Shown here in pieces: positions 44,701-56,507 of a DNA stretch of 64,000 nucleotides. This DNA is from Schistocephalus solidus (taxonomy: Eukaryota; Platyhelminthes; Cestoda; Diphyllobothriidea; Diphyllobothriidae). A model generated the notes under the pieces. That model searched no databases. It had not been told where the DNA came from and saw only the letters and a list, made by a program, of their open reading frames with translations. The stretch covers positions 1-64,000 of the forward strand of contig WEDG01003368.1 of the NCBI GenBank assembly GCA_017591395.1, given 5' to 3'. Each line of letters begins with the position of its first letter. The stretch's first letter is position 1. A program made the translations under genes and the position numbers.

Positions 44701-47430
44701 AACACATTTTATTCCATGACTGGTTTTACGACCGCTAGGTGCAACGCAATTCACGATTGCGGTGTTTTGTGGTGTTTTTGGAGATCTAGTAAGGTGCCTG
44801 TTCTTACACTCTTATCTACTGGCGTTACACATTTAAAAATGGTAATCTCAAGCGTTTGCTTCAACTGTTGAGGTGAATGACCCCAGTGTATGCCAAACTC
44901 TCCTTTTATGAAATAATAAGTGGGGATTTGGGCATTTATTCTGGAGACAGAAGACACCTACTACAGAACTCATACTAATTATTGCCATTTCGACAAAACA
45001 ACTACAGTCGATACGTCTCAGCTTAAGTCTGATATCAACCATATTTTAGGTGAGATATGCGTGAAGGTGAAGATTACTTTACAGGAGCGTTTTTGCTAAA
45101 ATGTTCAACATCAATTGCATTTTCCGAATATCGTTTCAAAAATGAAAGGTTGAAAGTGTAATATGATTTTGCAGCATATAAGTTCGTTGAATTCGTAAGC
45201 GCACTACAGACGGTTTTGGTCAAGGGATAAGTTGTACGGTAGATTGCCTAACACATGAAATGCCATCCTCAAAATCGCAGATGGTAGTACCACACACATT
45301 TGGAGTGGTTGATCGCGTTCATTGTACTAATTTGAGGTGCAAATGTTGTTTACTAAGGAGCAATTCATTTCAGATCTGTTAATTGAAGGCAAAACCGGAC
45401 AAAATGGTGCAAAATCCGACGTTAATTGTTTTCCAAGTGTTTTCCTACGCTATTGCGCCTTCCGGACTAAATCTTTTTTTGTTTCTGTACGTTGCAAAAT
45501 AAACCAATATTAATAAAAGCTAGAGGATTTTTAAATATATCCCTTCAGAGAACAGAAAATTTGATCTTGCGTTCACGAAATCAGGTTAATGGACTAACCA
45601 GAAATCGTATAGTTTTCGGAAAAACAAGGGTGGATTTAGTTTTTAAAATTCAGCTTTGCAAATTTGTGACGTCTTATGCCAAAAAACGCAGTAATAAACT
45701 TGTGTGCGTGAATTTTGTTTTACCACACTGATAATTGGGACTGTTTACAAGCATATACATGAAAAACTGCCACAGGCCATCATTTTTCTCAGTCACACCG
45801 TAAACGAAAGATGCCCAGACAATACCCATCTGCAGTTGACTATTAATGAATAAACGGAAAGGGCAGAAAATTGAAATTTCTTCGCAAAATCTTAGTATAT
45901 ATCAAGCCACCCGCTCCCATAGAACTGAATAAGTGAGTTCTTTCATTTCTCAGCAGACATTGTATCCCTGAGTTTCAGCGAAGTTGAAAAACCGGTCGAA
46001 TGTCCCCATTAATCCTTGACTTGATCTTGGCAAATGGCTGAGTACCCTGAAATTCGACAACAAAATATCTATTTAAAGTGGTTTTATTAAAGAGGTTACT
46101 TATTATAATAGCTTTTTCATTGATCTTAATCATATTCATTGTCCAAATATGTTGTGGGCATTAAGTCTTCTCAGCAACGAGTTTTCCTATTCGGTTGAGT
46201 TTAAAAATATGAACCAAACGGCTACCTGCATTAGTAAAGCTGTCACAGACATCATTATTGCGGTAAATGCCTTTAAGAAATAGCTTATTTTGAAAGTTTT
46301 GATAAACACATGCAAAAAAGCTATATTTATGGGAAATAGACATTAAACGCAGGAAAACATAAATTATTTACCAACATTTCAAGGACGATCTGAAATATAT
46401 CGTAATCCAACACCGGAAATACTTATGAAGAAATTTAACAAAAGGAAAGTTCTCTTAATATGCATGAAAGGGTAAATTTACGATTTCACCTTAAAAATAT
46501 ATTTAAATTTATAAGTCACTGACAGCATGCCAGCTTATGAAATATTTTATTTCTGTGAAGACCTTGCCAGGGTAATCAAGTCAAAATCTGTTTACCTTAG
46601 TCAAATGCATCTTAAACAATATAAACCCAAGAGAAGAAACCGCCAATTCGCATGAATATACTGTAAACTTAGACAATGCCCTTACTCTAAAAGACAACTG
46701 CTGCGGAATATACACTAAATGACTATTTTCGAAAGTAATTCAACTTGTGGTGTTTTATTTACCCATTTTTCACATGCACAAGCATTCTGTGCATTAAAAA
46801 ATTCAGGTAAATTAGCTAACCATATTTTTAGCGTTTTCTGAATTTGTAACTTTTATATAAACATTAATATGTATAAACTACATAATATTATTTGTTTCAA
46901 CCAAAATATGCCTTCTCTTTTAATAACGGTCACTTATTAACTCCTGTGAAATTTTGTGAGCTACAGTGCAGACCGATTTCGCATACTGTGCCCTATCGCA
47001 TGGAATTCATGAGATTTCATGAGGCAGGACACTTACTATATGTGCATTCCGCAGCCAAATTTGAAAGAAAATATGTAGTAAACCCTACCGATGCTTAGGA
47101 GTCATCCCATTGAAAGAAAATTGGGTTAAACAGGCTAAGGGTTCTGTTTGATCCTCGCAGACTCTTTAATTTTTTCCCTCGTCCACCACTGATTACGATA
47201 CAGCTCAACTTCCATTGCACAAAATGAATGACACAATTCATCTACTTTTAAATCCATCAAACTACGTTTTTACATTCGTCTTGAACTTTACTATGGATAT
47301 TTGGAATGCAATCGGTTCAGTGCCGCTGCTACTGCTGCTATTGATGTGGAATAATCCCATAATATTCAGAAATTGCCGACAGTTAGGAAGTGGTAAACAA
47401 ATACGTTATGCTTTACCCTACTGAAGGCAC
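41726..47430. other. AT-rich region with no recognisable gene
   Basis: The longest ORF, 143 codons at 42252-42683 (minus), has no motif I recognise. Near 43435-43480 and 43687-43735 the pattern AATAACC.xxxTxxCCATTCT repeats at about 250-bp spacing, a hint of another eroded tandem repeat. Base composition is the most AT-rich of the window. No RNA gene seen. Confidence 0.4.
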
Positions 47431-47431
47431 G

Positions 47432-48450
47432 ATAGTTCGACCATCGTAGTCTGACAATGTCCACCGTATGCGCCATGGAAGGGTGGTGCAGGGACGGTAA
47501 CTTGCGCGTGAATTAGTTGTAAGTAATAGTAGCCTTGCGCTGCAGCTACCGCACTTTGTCCTCCTCCCAAACATGAGCCGGGTGTCAAGACAGAGTCAAG
47601 AAGACCGGAGGGGGGAGAGGACGCAGGTGGCTGGCGCGGCCGGGTCCCCTAAGTCCTAGCCACCCCAAGGTGTGCCACCACATCTCCCATGTTCAGCATT
47701 TGTTAGCGGAGCGCAACCCGAATAACGCATGCCGTGCCCTGTTGTGGCTTCCATGTTGGTCCAACGCATCTACCACGTGGCCCGTTTAGGGGGCACACAT
47801 AACAGTTCGACCGTCGTAGTTGACGATATCCACCGTATGCTCCATGGGAGAAGTGGAGTAGGGACGGTGACTTGCACGTGATTTAGTTTAAAGTGATAGT
47901 AGACTTGCGCTGCATCTACCGCACTCTCTCCTCCTTCCACACCTGAGCCCGGTGTCAAGACAGAGTCAAGAAGACCGGAGGCAGGAGAAGACGCAAGTGG
48001 CTGGCGCGGCTGGGTCCCCTAAGTCCTAGCCACCCCTAGACGTGCCACTACAACTCCATGTTCGGCATTTGTTATGGGAGCGCAACCCGAATAACGCCTG
48101 CCGTGCCCTAATGTGGCCCTCGTGTTATTCCAACCCATCTATGACGTGGCCCGTTTAGGGGGCACAGAGGGCACACATACACACACACGATAGTTCGACC
48201 GTCGTAGTCCGACGATGTCCACCGTATGCTCCATGGAAGGGTGGTGCAGGGACAGTAACTTGCACGTGAATTATTTTTAAGTGATAGTAGCCTTGCGCTG
48301 CAGCTACCGCACTCTCTCCTCCTCCCCCACCTGATCCCGATGTCAAGACATAGTCAAGAAGACCGGAGGGGGAAGATGACGCAGGTGGCTGGCGCGGCCG
48401 CGTCCCCTAAGTCCTAGCCGCCCCTAGGCATGCCACCAAACACACACATA
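47432..48450 (+). repeat. Three tandem copies of the GC-rich module, period about 379 bp
   Basis: Units begin at about 47434, 47814 and 48192 with AGTTCGACC.TCGTAGT. Each runs through ATGCTCCATGG.A, GGGACxGTxACTTGC.CGTG, CTGCAxCTACCGCACT, GAGTCAAGAAGACCGGAGG and GGCTGGCGCGGC to GTGCCACxAC. The first two are followed by the flank with GCGCAACCCGAATAACGC and GTGGCCCGTTTAGGGGGCAC; the third lacks it. Between units 2 and 3 is a short CA-type tract (48168-48189). The 62- and 63-codon minus-strand ORFs here share the peptide HVQVTVPxP because they are the same module. Non-coding. Confidence 0.9.
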
Positions 48451-48642
48451 AACAGCACAAATCTCGCTAGGACAACAATCCTGATACTGAAAGCACTCGC
48501 GTAAGCTGGTGTCAGTTGTCCGATGATCAAAAGGTGCGCAGTTACTAGGTAAACGAGGGCACGCATAAGAATATTAATGTTAAAAAATTAGAAGGCAGAC
48601 TTTATGCCAAGAGTAAGAAGCAACCTCCTGTAAATTTTGAAA

Positions 48643-49472
48643 TCAAAAAAAAACAGACGCTGGCAAAATCTGACAGCAATAAATGTTGGCATGAATTATC
48701 GCTATCCTCCGATGAAGAGGATAGCCGGGAATGCTATGAAGATGCGCACTCACTAATAAGCCATATCCCCGGGGTCCAGGTTTTAAGGACAATGAAACAG
48801 CACCTGAGGACAGCTTGCGATTGTGTGTTCTCCCCGCCACATGCAGTGCCCAATGCGTGACCTGCACCATAGTACAACAGACTTCACCGAACCCTTCAGT
48901 CGGTCCGCATTCTATGCGGCCGGTTATCGAGAATTTCGACATATTGGCGTCAGATAAAGAGGTGTTTTCACCAGTCGCACGACTTCTATGACGTTTTCCC
49001 TGTAAATGAGCCTCACACTGACTTGTAGAATTCAGTGTAACATTGCAGATCAGGCAGTCGAAAGGTCCCGATTTTCTTTCCTTCCCGACCAACACGGACG
49101 TGGCCCCAGAAAAATATGAGTTCGGCAAGGCATCTACCGGTTGCGCGGACAGGGAGGAAGGAGAAAAGGCGCATTCAGAAGAGTTAAGAGCCTCCAAAGG
49201 CACTGGTGACTAAGTAAGCTGACCGAAGTCATTTCATCTCCGCAAGCGAAGCAAGACTGGAGAGATGGTCCGGATTCCGGGGTCACCTGATTAGGTGCAT
49301 AATAAGTCAAGGAGTACATCACGTTACCAGATTCATAGAAGGATCGCTCACAACGTCGAATATGACTCCAGCTGCTCATGTGGGTACGTAACTGCTCCAG
49401 CAAATTGCAAGTCTTGCTGCAAACCTTACATGAGTAGTCTCGAACACCTGACGTGCTGGCAACAGGGTCCAT
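48643..49472 (-). pseudogene. JAZ-type (dsRNA-binding C2H2) zinc-finger gene or pseudogene, two frames
   Basis: Two overlapping minus-strand frames belong together. The upstream frame (49134-49472, 112 codons) starts MDPVASTSG and has a finger with C15, C18, H31, H37, spacing CX2CX12HX5H, the JAZ/ZNF346/ZNF385 spacing. It then has CX2C at 74/77 with only one His. The downstream frame (48643-49203, 186 codons) has a clean finger C50, C53, H66, H72 inside FDCLICNVTLNSTSQCEAHL. A decayed third finger follows, keeping only THWALHVAGRTH. The frame changes near 49200, either by frameshift or by an unseen intron. Fingers of this type bind double-stranded RNA or RNA-DNA hybrids in other animals. Intronless layout and lost Cys residues favour a decaying copy. 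Confidence 0.55.
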
Positions 49473-49479
49473 ACTTTGT

Positions 49480-50830
49480 CGAAGAAATAAAAAAACAAAG
49501 GAACAGGTACTGAGCTAAATGACAGATGGGCTTGTTTCGCCGATCTTGTGCGTCTGCGTGAAACAGATTCCGGGGTTCCACTCATCGGTGAGGCCTTCCC
49601 CTCCAAGTGCACTTGGATCTATGAACTCCAGTTTTTCTGTCCGCAATTAATGCTCGAACTTGAGAGAATGCGTTGGTTAAAAGGCATTTTCGGCCCGTGC
49701 GATAAGTTTGTAGGAATATTTAAGCTGAAATCCATCGGCTACTGTGAAGATTTCTTGCACAAATTTTGCAACAGACGTGCAATTTTACGGTAGCTTGACT
49801 TTTCACTAAGTTTTGATTACTAAGTACACTTTCCCAATATGAGACGTGATATCATATTTGGCTAATAAACACCTTAATATTTAAATCTACTGAAGTAATT
49901 TCGGGTTTTTTTTTTACGTTAAACTTGCTTGATTACACAAACAAAACTAATGGCAATAGAGATTCTATACGTCATTTTTGGAGTTTTATGGTGAAGTTTG
50001 CTGTTTCTTGAAACGTTAACTATGAGAGGAGCCATCGATTCTGCTGTCAGCCAAGCCAGGATGTCGGCTTTTGAACGAACTTCATTCTGACCGCCCTGAA
50101 AAAGTGACTATTTCGATAGTTTGCATTTTTATCATGGATTTTCAACGGCCTTACTCATTTAAATATATATTGTAGGAAAACTTTCCTTCGTTTAATTTTT
50201 TTGTTAGCCGATTCAAACTTCTTCAACATTAATGCTTGAAGAAAGCCTGTCTTTCCGTTTTGAAAACGTTTTTAATTATGAAATGTTTTAAGAGAGTGAA
50301 ACCTTCATTCATAATTCATAGTATCCGTCAATTTATTAAAGTTCCTTCTTAAGTGTACAACATGATCTACATCCTTTGAAAAATCTTTATGAGAACTATA
50401 TGAATTCATCTGAGAGCGCATATACCTTTGTTATGTTTCTTAACCGAAATGTCTACTTTATGAAGTTCGGAAAACTCAAATTTAAGTCAAACAACCGGTA
50501 TGGTTCAAAATTATTGGGCAGTTTTTAAGAATTTTAAAAACCGTAATAAATGCTTTCTTCTAGCTGAAAAAATTGAAGAAGGTGTAATTGGATAGTAAAC
50601 GACCACAGGAAATGATATTTCATGCATGTTTTTTAGATACTATATTTGCATGAATGAAGGGATCGTAAAAACAGGAGAAAAATGCATAGTAATTCAAAAA
50701 GCCATTTTTTTTACAGGCTATACCTATTGCAGGTGGTCAAAAATAAACTTGTTTACAAGCGGGCATCCAGTGTGGGCAAAATATCTTGGGATAAGGCTCC
50801 AAAATGTTTAATATAGCAACCCTCCTTAAG
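49480..50830. other. AT-rich sequence with an old dispersed repeat
   Basis: No gene recognised; the 81-codon ORF at 49548-49793 has no motif. About 50040-50420 resembles 63535-63900: AGGATG.CxGCTTT.xAAxxxxxCTTCxTTCTGACCGC, then TATACATTTA-like, GAAGAAAGC/AAGAAAGCG, GTTTT and TATGA.AT. The divergence is large. Confidence 0.45.
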
Positions 50831-51310
50831 TAATTTGCTCGAAACTAAATTTGGAATTTCGGCTTGGTCAAGGCGTCTTTTCAGAAGTTCACTTACCGTC
50901 GCACGAACCTTCCCAGCGGTGAAAATTCGGATATTATTCTCACCAACCCTGTTTTACACAAGGAAGGTAAGGATAGGTTGCCAGCTCAGACCACCTCCAT
51001 GTGCATCTAGTCATTCACTTGCTCCTGTGGAGCAGGTTATATTGGTCGCACGAGTCGGCGCCTAGCCAAAAGTATAAAGGAAAAACTCCCGGCATGGCTT
51101 AGAAAAGGCGAAGTTAAAAGCATAAACAGCGCTATTCTCGCACACCTGGTAGATTCCGGGCACCGTGTGAACCCTAACGAAGCCTTCCGTGTGATTTATA
51201 AAGTGCAACCAAACTATCCCACTTCACTGGGTCAGCGGCTGCTAGTAACAGTAGAAACCACCACCATTCGGTTGAGAAAACCGGTCTTGTACGCACAAAA
51301 GAACCTACTG
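50830..51310 (+). mobile_element. Penelope-like retroelement C, GIY-YIG endonuclease fragment
   Basis: From about 50970 the plus strand reads, with one in-frame stop, SFTCSCGAGYIGRTSRRL, then PAWLRKGEVKSINSAILAHL, VDSGHRV and FRVIYKVQPN. These match the GIY-YIG endonuclease of Penelope-like elements: CxCGxxYIGRTxRxL, then HLxxxxH, and a C-terminal VxPN block. The preceding RT is not recognisable except perhaps at 50835-50960. The endonuclease differs clearly from those of elements A and B, so this is a separate family. Confidence 0.8.
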
Positions 51311-51775
51311 TAAGCTCCGTGCTTAGCATGGCCAACGACGGCTTAATTACATGCAGTCCAGGCCGTTCGCCTCTTCCCCTCCCCTCCCCCCTCCCTTTCG
51401 TGAACGACCACCAAACCCTCACTGCAGTTTACCCATTTGTCTCTTATCGCCACCCTCCCCCCTTTTAACACGACTCACTGGTATGACGGGATTAAACTTA
51501 TTGATATTTTGTCTCAGCTTGTACTCCGTTTCCTATATAAATATACTGGCCCGACGAGAATTTATCAAAAGCACATGTTTACTCGCCAACTAGTCTTTTG
51601 AATACTTTGATGGGAATTTTCGCAACTCTGATGCTTATTGGTTGAATATGGACCGCAGAAACAGGATTTAAGCAGCTCGCGCTCACACGAGTGCCAAATC
51701 TAGTGAAAATGTTTGCCCTGTGAAACTCAAAGGTATGGCAGGCTCTCGTAGATAAGGCCGTGATCTGTGAACTAT
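51311..51775. other. Pyrimidine-rich then unassigned sequence
   Basis: A C/T-rich patch at 51365-51475 may be the untranslated end of Penelope element C. The 82-codon minus-strand Gly/Arg-rich ORF at 51174-51422 is its shadow. Nothing else recognised. Confidence 0.4.
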
Positions 51776-51779
51776 CGTC

Positions 51780-53005
51780 AATCCTGCTAACTGCGACATG
51801 TTCGGGCATTCGTGTTCATGGTTAACTCCCAGTTTCTTTAACAAGGTTGTTTATTCCCTACTGCACCAGATTCAGGAAATGAATCTAGATAAGCTGGAAA
51901 AATTAAAGGTATCAAGGTTATAGATGGTCCTATTTCCCTCAAAAGTTTGGCCAAAGTCACACCAAGCACCCAGGCACGGTTTTGCTCTTATCTGCGAAGA
52001 AGACGTATACTTTATTTTACTTCCCGATAGTTTCAGTTTTGATCGAATTATTTGGTGAGAAAATTAAGTAGCGCTCATATAAGTAAATAAATTTGCAACG
52101 TGCATGATGATCTTGATCAGCATTATGAGTGTTTTGAGATGACCATTTCTGGAAATGTAGACTATGTATGGTAGACAGAACATTAGCGTTTTCAAAATGA
52201 ATTATTTTTCAATTTTAATGTAGTGCCGTTTGTACGAGCCTTGTGTGATGATGATAATGTTTATTGAAGGAAACATTTGATCAGTGTTCATTTGTGTCGC
52301 TGCATTTGAAATTACATTTTGATTGTCAAGTGGGACAAGTGATTTCGTTTATTCATGGCAATTTACCCGGCCACTGACCTACTGCTACATCCGTCTTTAA
52401 CATTTGAACGATGAATCCAAATTTTGAGTAAAAATCTTCACCTTAGGCTATACTACCTAGCTCTTTGTAATTGCAAACTGTCGTCGCTGAAGGTGATGGT
52501 CGTACAATTAATTTGCTAATCAATATGACAGGCAATGAATTAAGAAAAATGGTACATTCAAACACAATGTATTATATATTAGTTATCCCTGATGGATTTT
52601 TCGCCTCATTCTCCATCAAACAAAACATATGCAACTACGCAGCTAACTGCTGCGACATGTTCGGGCATTCTTGTTCATTGTTAGCTCCCAGTTTCTCCAA
52701 CAAGGTTGTTTATTCCTTACTGCACCAGATTCAGTAAATGACTCTAGATAAGCTGAAAAAATTAAAGGTATCAAGGTTATAGATGGTCCTATTTCCCTCA
52801 AAATTTTGGCCAAAATCAAGCCAAGTTCCCAAGCAGGTTTCGCACTAAACTGTGAAGAAGATTTATACTTTATTTGACTTCCCGATGAATTAGGAAAAAT
52901 GGTAAGTTCAAACTCAATGCACTATATATTAGTCATCCCTGATGGCTTTTTCACCTCATTTTCCATCAACGAAAACATATGCAACTACGTAGTTTTTTAG
53001 CCTTT
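51780..53005. repeat. Two interleaved pairs of direct repeats
   Basis: About 51785-52030 recurs at 52650-52890, sharing TGCGACATGTTCGGGCATTC, ACAAGGTTGTTTATTCC and AGGTATCAAGGTTATAGATG. Separately, about 52535-52640 recurs at 52885-52995, sharing TGAATTA.GAAAAATGGTA, CCCTGATGG.TTTTTC and ACATATGCAACTACG. The second copy of the first block is thus sandwiched between copies of the second block. Identity is roughly 85-90% by eye. The 88-codon ORF at 52471-52737 spans a junction and is not conserved. Confidence 0.8.
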
Positions 53006-53983
53006 TTTATTTGAATGCTGGACTGATTATCACCCGTTCTTTTAAACCCCTGAGAGTACCCCTACGAACGTGCCACGATCCAAATGTAGATGTTTAATGC
53101 CAACTCTTCTTTCCTTTAGTAGAATTAGAAGGCTGGTGTCAAACAGAAACTTTAATTTATCCTATTGCTTCATCCATGATGTTGATTTTATAATCTGAAA
53201 AACTAGTATCAACTAAATCGAATAGTTGTATCAATGTGCTTTTATAAATACAGGTATATTAAAAGGAAAACAGTTCTTATTGAATAACTTTAAAATAGCA
53301 TAAACATGCACTTAAATAAATTAAAAACTGCGCACTTAGATAAATAACTGTCAGGGTGCGATTAAAAATCTCTCCTTGTTATCAAAAAGGCAGATGCCAA
53401 ACTCTAGGTGGGATGTTTGAGCACTCAACAGCTCAATTTGCGTAGATGCATCTGCGAAAGTTACGTCCATGGGCAATGGGCTGCTTTGTAGGACAAATAT
53501 CCTTTTTTTACAATCAGTAGTCCATCTAATGAATCCTGGCTCAGCTGACGTGAGACTGGTTTAATGTATGGCAAGGATTTTATCCAAATTGGGGAAAACC
53601 GAACCCAGCCTGTAAATGAAATCATGATAAGAGGTATATTTTACTGGAAAATGTGAGTAAGCATATGTGCTGCTAGTGTGTTATAAAATTCATGATGACT
53701 TTTGACTAGACAATTTGCACACAGTACTGTTTTATAAGCAGTTTCCCAAAATTTTGAGAAAAATAATTTAAGGCAGCTGATTCTTTATCTTATAATTAAT
53801 TTATATATATTAATTTATATTAATTTATATTAATTTTAATTCTGATCAGTTCAATGTACTGGAGAAGTGATAACTTGTTCTTTTGTGATCCCAGGTTCAA
53901 AAAGTGTACGAAAGATATATGTTCGAGCTCAACCAAGGTTGGATAACAACTGCCCATCTTATTAATTTAAAAACATAGAAGAA
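53006..53983. other. Unassigned AT-rich sequence
   Basis: No ORF or motif. A short tandem tract of TTATATTAA-type repeats lies at about 53798-53836. The 2.2-kb array starts abruptly at the right edge. Confidence 0.45.
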
Positions 53984-54298
53984 CGGGTAAAAATATCGGA
54001 AGAACAAATGTTGAAGCCTTTTGACCTTTTTTTACAAGCCAATTTATTAATGATGATGAAAAGTTTACTTTTAGATTAACTTTGGCTAGTTCAGTCGATG
54101 TGACTTCGATGATTCTTTCCCAATTATCGCGCGTTGTACCACAAGAGTTTGCGTGAGTAATCTTTGGCAAGGTTGGGTATGGGGGTCAAGCTTTACTACC
54201 TACTATGTAAAGTATCCGTTCATTTTACTCCTCTCCCGATTCGCATTTTTTTGGTCATTTTCAATGAAACCAACAATTACTGGGTCTTAAAAATCAGT

Positions 54299-54688
54299 TT
54301 ACATGTGTTTTATCGGGTCATCTTTCGCGCAAGTGCATTTTAACAATTCGAGACTATCCAACAAAAGATTCAATGAATCAATAGAATTGCACACAAGCCA
54401 TGCGATACCATTGTTTAACTGACACCACAAGAGAAGCTCGTGGTGTTTAGGGTGGTTGACATCCGCAAAACTGCAGTCAGCCTGCGTGATGACAACAGGG
54501 TGTTGTTCTATCAAAAGGAGTTCAGGATCCTCATGAATAAATAAATATCCTCGGAAGTGTCCTGGGTCACTTGCCTGAAATCGTTGAGCCGGAGGGTCAC
54601 TGTCTATCTTACGGAAAGCTGGGGCTTCAGTCAGGAACCGGCAAATAAAAAAATTATGATAAAGAGCTAGGGCCCCACAGACTTGCAA
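54299..54688 (-). CDS. Exon-like conserved ORF, array unit 1
   Basis: Minus-strand frame of 129 codons. Its last 108 or so codons are kept in all array units (shorter starts at 56508-56723 and 58715-58930 reflect where an ATG remains). The product contains GHFRGYLFIHEDPELLLIEQ and ELLLWCQLNNGIAWLVCNS and ends DDPIKHM. It looks globular and non-repetitive, not low complexity. A pyrimidine-rich stretch and CCCCAG/GAAG acceptor-like sites precede EAPAFRK, and GTAAAC follows the end, so it may be an internal exon of a captured host gene. I do not recognise the family. Whether it is transcribed is unknown. Confidence 0.4.
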   Translation of the reverse strand: MQVCGALALYHNFFICRFLTEAPAFRKIDSDPPAQRFQASDPGHFRGYLFIHEDPELLLIEQHPVVITQADCSFADVNHPKHHELLLWCQLNNGIAWLVCNSIDSLNLLLDSLELLKCTCAKDDPIKHM

Positions 54689-54856
54689 CTGATCAAATTA
54701 TAAACTACACTTTGAACAACGGGGTATGAGAAAAAAATGTTGAAATCAATGGAGAAAGAGAGATTAAACATCCTTAGACGTCATGCAGTGTCACCTTGTG
54801 CGAACGCTCGGAGGGTCACTGCTAGTGTGTGTTCAGCGATGTTCTGCAGACCCGAC

Positions 54857-55100
54857 GACGACAGTTCGACCGTCGATTTTGACGAGGTCCACCGTATGCT
54901 CCACACCAGGTAGTGCAGGGACGGTGACTTGCACGTAAATTAGTTTTTAAGTGATGGTTGCCTTGCGCTGCAGCTACCGCACTCTCTCCTCCTCCCCACG
55001 TCAGCCCGGTATCAAGACAGAGTCAAGAAGACCGGAGATGTAAGAGGGCGCAGGTGGCTGGCGCGGCCGGAGCCGCCCCCTGGGCGTGCCACCACACCTG
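54857..55100 (+). repeat. GC-rich module inside array unit 1
   Basis: Copy of the dispersed module, starting ACAGTTCGACCGTCGATTTT and ending GGGCGTGCCACCACAC. Equivalent copies lie at 57066-57304 and 59273-59511. It lacks the GTCCCCTAAGTCCTAGCC segment present at 47-48 kb. Its presence in every unit means it was inserted before amplification. Confidence 0.9.
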
Positions 55101-55726
55101 GCTCGGATCCCACGGAGTGGGAGTGCCATAAAGGCCACATTAAGAAGGAGCCATTGCAACCTGACTCTCAGTCCGCCAGTCAGCCACTCCACACAAAACA
55201 CGCATTGGGCTGACCACGCGGTCCGAGTTATCCCGTCAGTTGGCAACCTTCCAAGCCACGGCTTTTAGCGCACCGTGATAGTTTCAAGCGCGTCAGATTG
55301 TTTATAGCGAGGAAAATTCGCTGAGCTGTCGACCTCACTCTCTCCCCCACCCCCACAGTCAGACTACTGTCCGAGCCGGTCAGTTGCCTGATATGGGAGT
55401 GTAAGCATTGGCTGACGGGTCGGCGTACCCGTCTTCGCGCGCCACAGCACGACCTGGCCCCCATAACGCACACACCAGGATTTACTTACTCAGGGGATAT
55501 GGAGGAGCCCTCGCCATCTGACTCCCAGTCCACTGGTCAGCCACTCGACACACAAAACACATACACTGGGCCGATGGCGTGGTTTGGTGTTAGCGCAGAT
55601 GGGCAGCCTTCCAAGCCACGGTTTCTAGGAAACAGTGATATCTTCAGATACATGATGATGATGGTGATGGAGTGATTTATGTATTGGTGTAGGTAGTTGG
55701 CACTGATGTGGCTTAGCCTCAAGTGG

Positions 55727-56250
55727 TTAACCTGAGGTTGTCGTGGAGGCGCATGTGTCCCAATAGGCCCATGCGGTGTGTAAATGTGCGGGAGCAGTGA
55801 GGGCAGTGAAGGCGGGCGCGTCGACTGTATGTCGAAGCCCCAGGCACTGGTTCACCAGCCTCCGTGCGATGGATTCGCAGGTGACCGACCAGGCCGATGC
55901 GTGAGTTGAAGTTGCGGGCGCATTGTGGGCAAGTGAAGTCGGTAGAGGCTGGGGGATGTCATTCATGATAGGGGGGTGGCAGTGGCGGTAAGAATGGCAG
56001 GAGCAGAGGGTGTGCATGATGTATTGGTGTTGTCGGCATTGCGGTGAAGTCCGCTGTCATGAATTCGCATGTGACCAAATAGACCCATGCGATGAGTGAA
56101 TGCGCGAGGACAGTGAGAACAGTGGAGGCTACGATCACTGCTGTGTGTTGGTGCCCTAGGCACGGTTTCACCAGTCTCTGTACGATGCAAAACGGGATAA
56201 AACATCGGAAGAACAAATGTTGAAGCCTTTTGACCTTTTTTACAAGCCAA
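55727..56250 (-). pseudogene. C2H2 zinc-finger gene remnant, array unit 1
   Basis: Minus strand. The first finger, at about 56080-56145, reads HCSHCPRAFTHRMGLFGHM with CX2C and HX3H. Its frame ends at a TGA near 55963. The next two fingers read in another frame at about 55735-55945: TCPQCARNFNSRIGLVGHLRIH, then HCPHCSRTFTHRMGLLGHMRLH, joined by a TEAGEPVPGAS linker. The same frame break is present in every unit, so the gene was already broken when the array formed. Such fingers are typical of repeat-associated C2H2 proteins in tapeworms; DNA binding by the intact ancestor is inference. Confidence 0.75.
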
Positions 56251-56507
56251 TTTATTAATGATAATGAAAAGTTTACTTTTTGATTAACTTTGCCTAGTGT
56301 AGTCGATGTGACTTAAATGATTCTTTCCCAATTATCGCGCGTTTTACCACAAGCGTTTGCGTGAGTAATCTTTGGCAAGGTTGGGTAAGGTGGGTCAAGC
56401 TTTACTACCTACTATGTAAAGTATACGTTCATTTTACTCCTCTCCCAATTCGCATTTTTTTGGTCATTTTCAATGAAACCAATAATTACTGGGTCTATAA
56501 AATCAGT

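Noticed and set aside
47770..48346. Short minus-strand ORFs sharing the peptide HVQVTVPxP, as if a conserved protein
   Set aside because: They recur only because the GC-rich module recurs; starts, ends and frames differ between copies.
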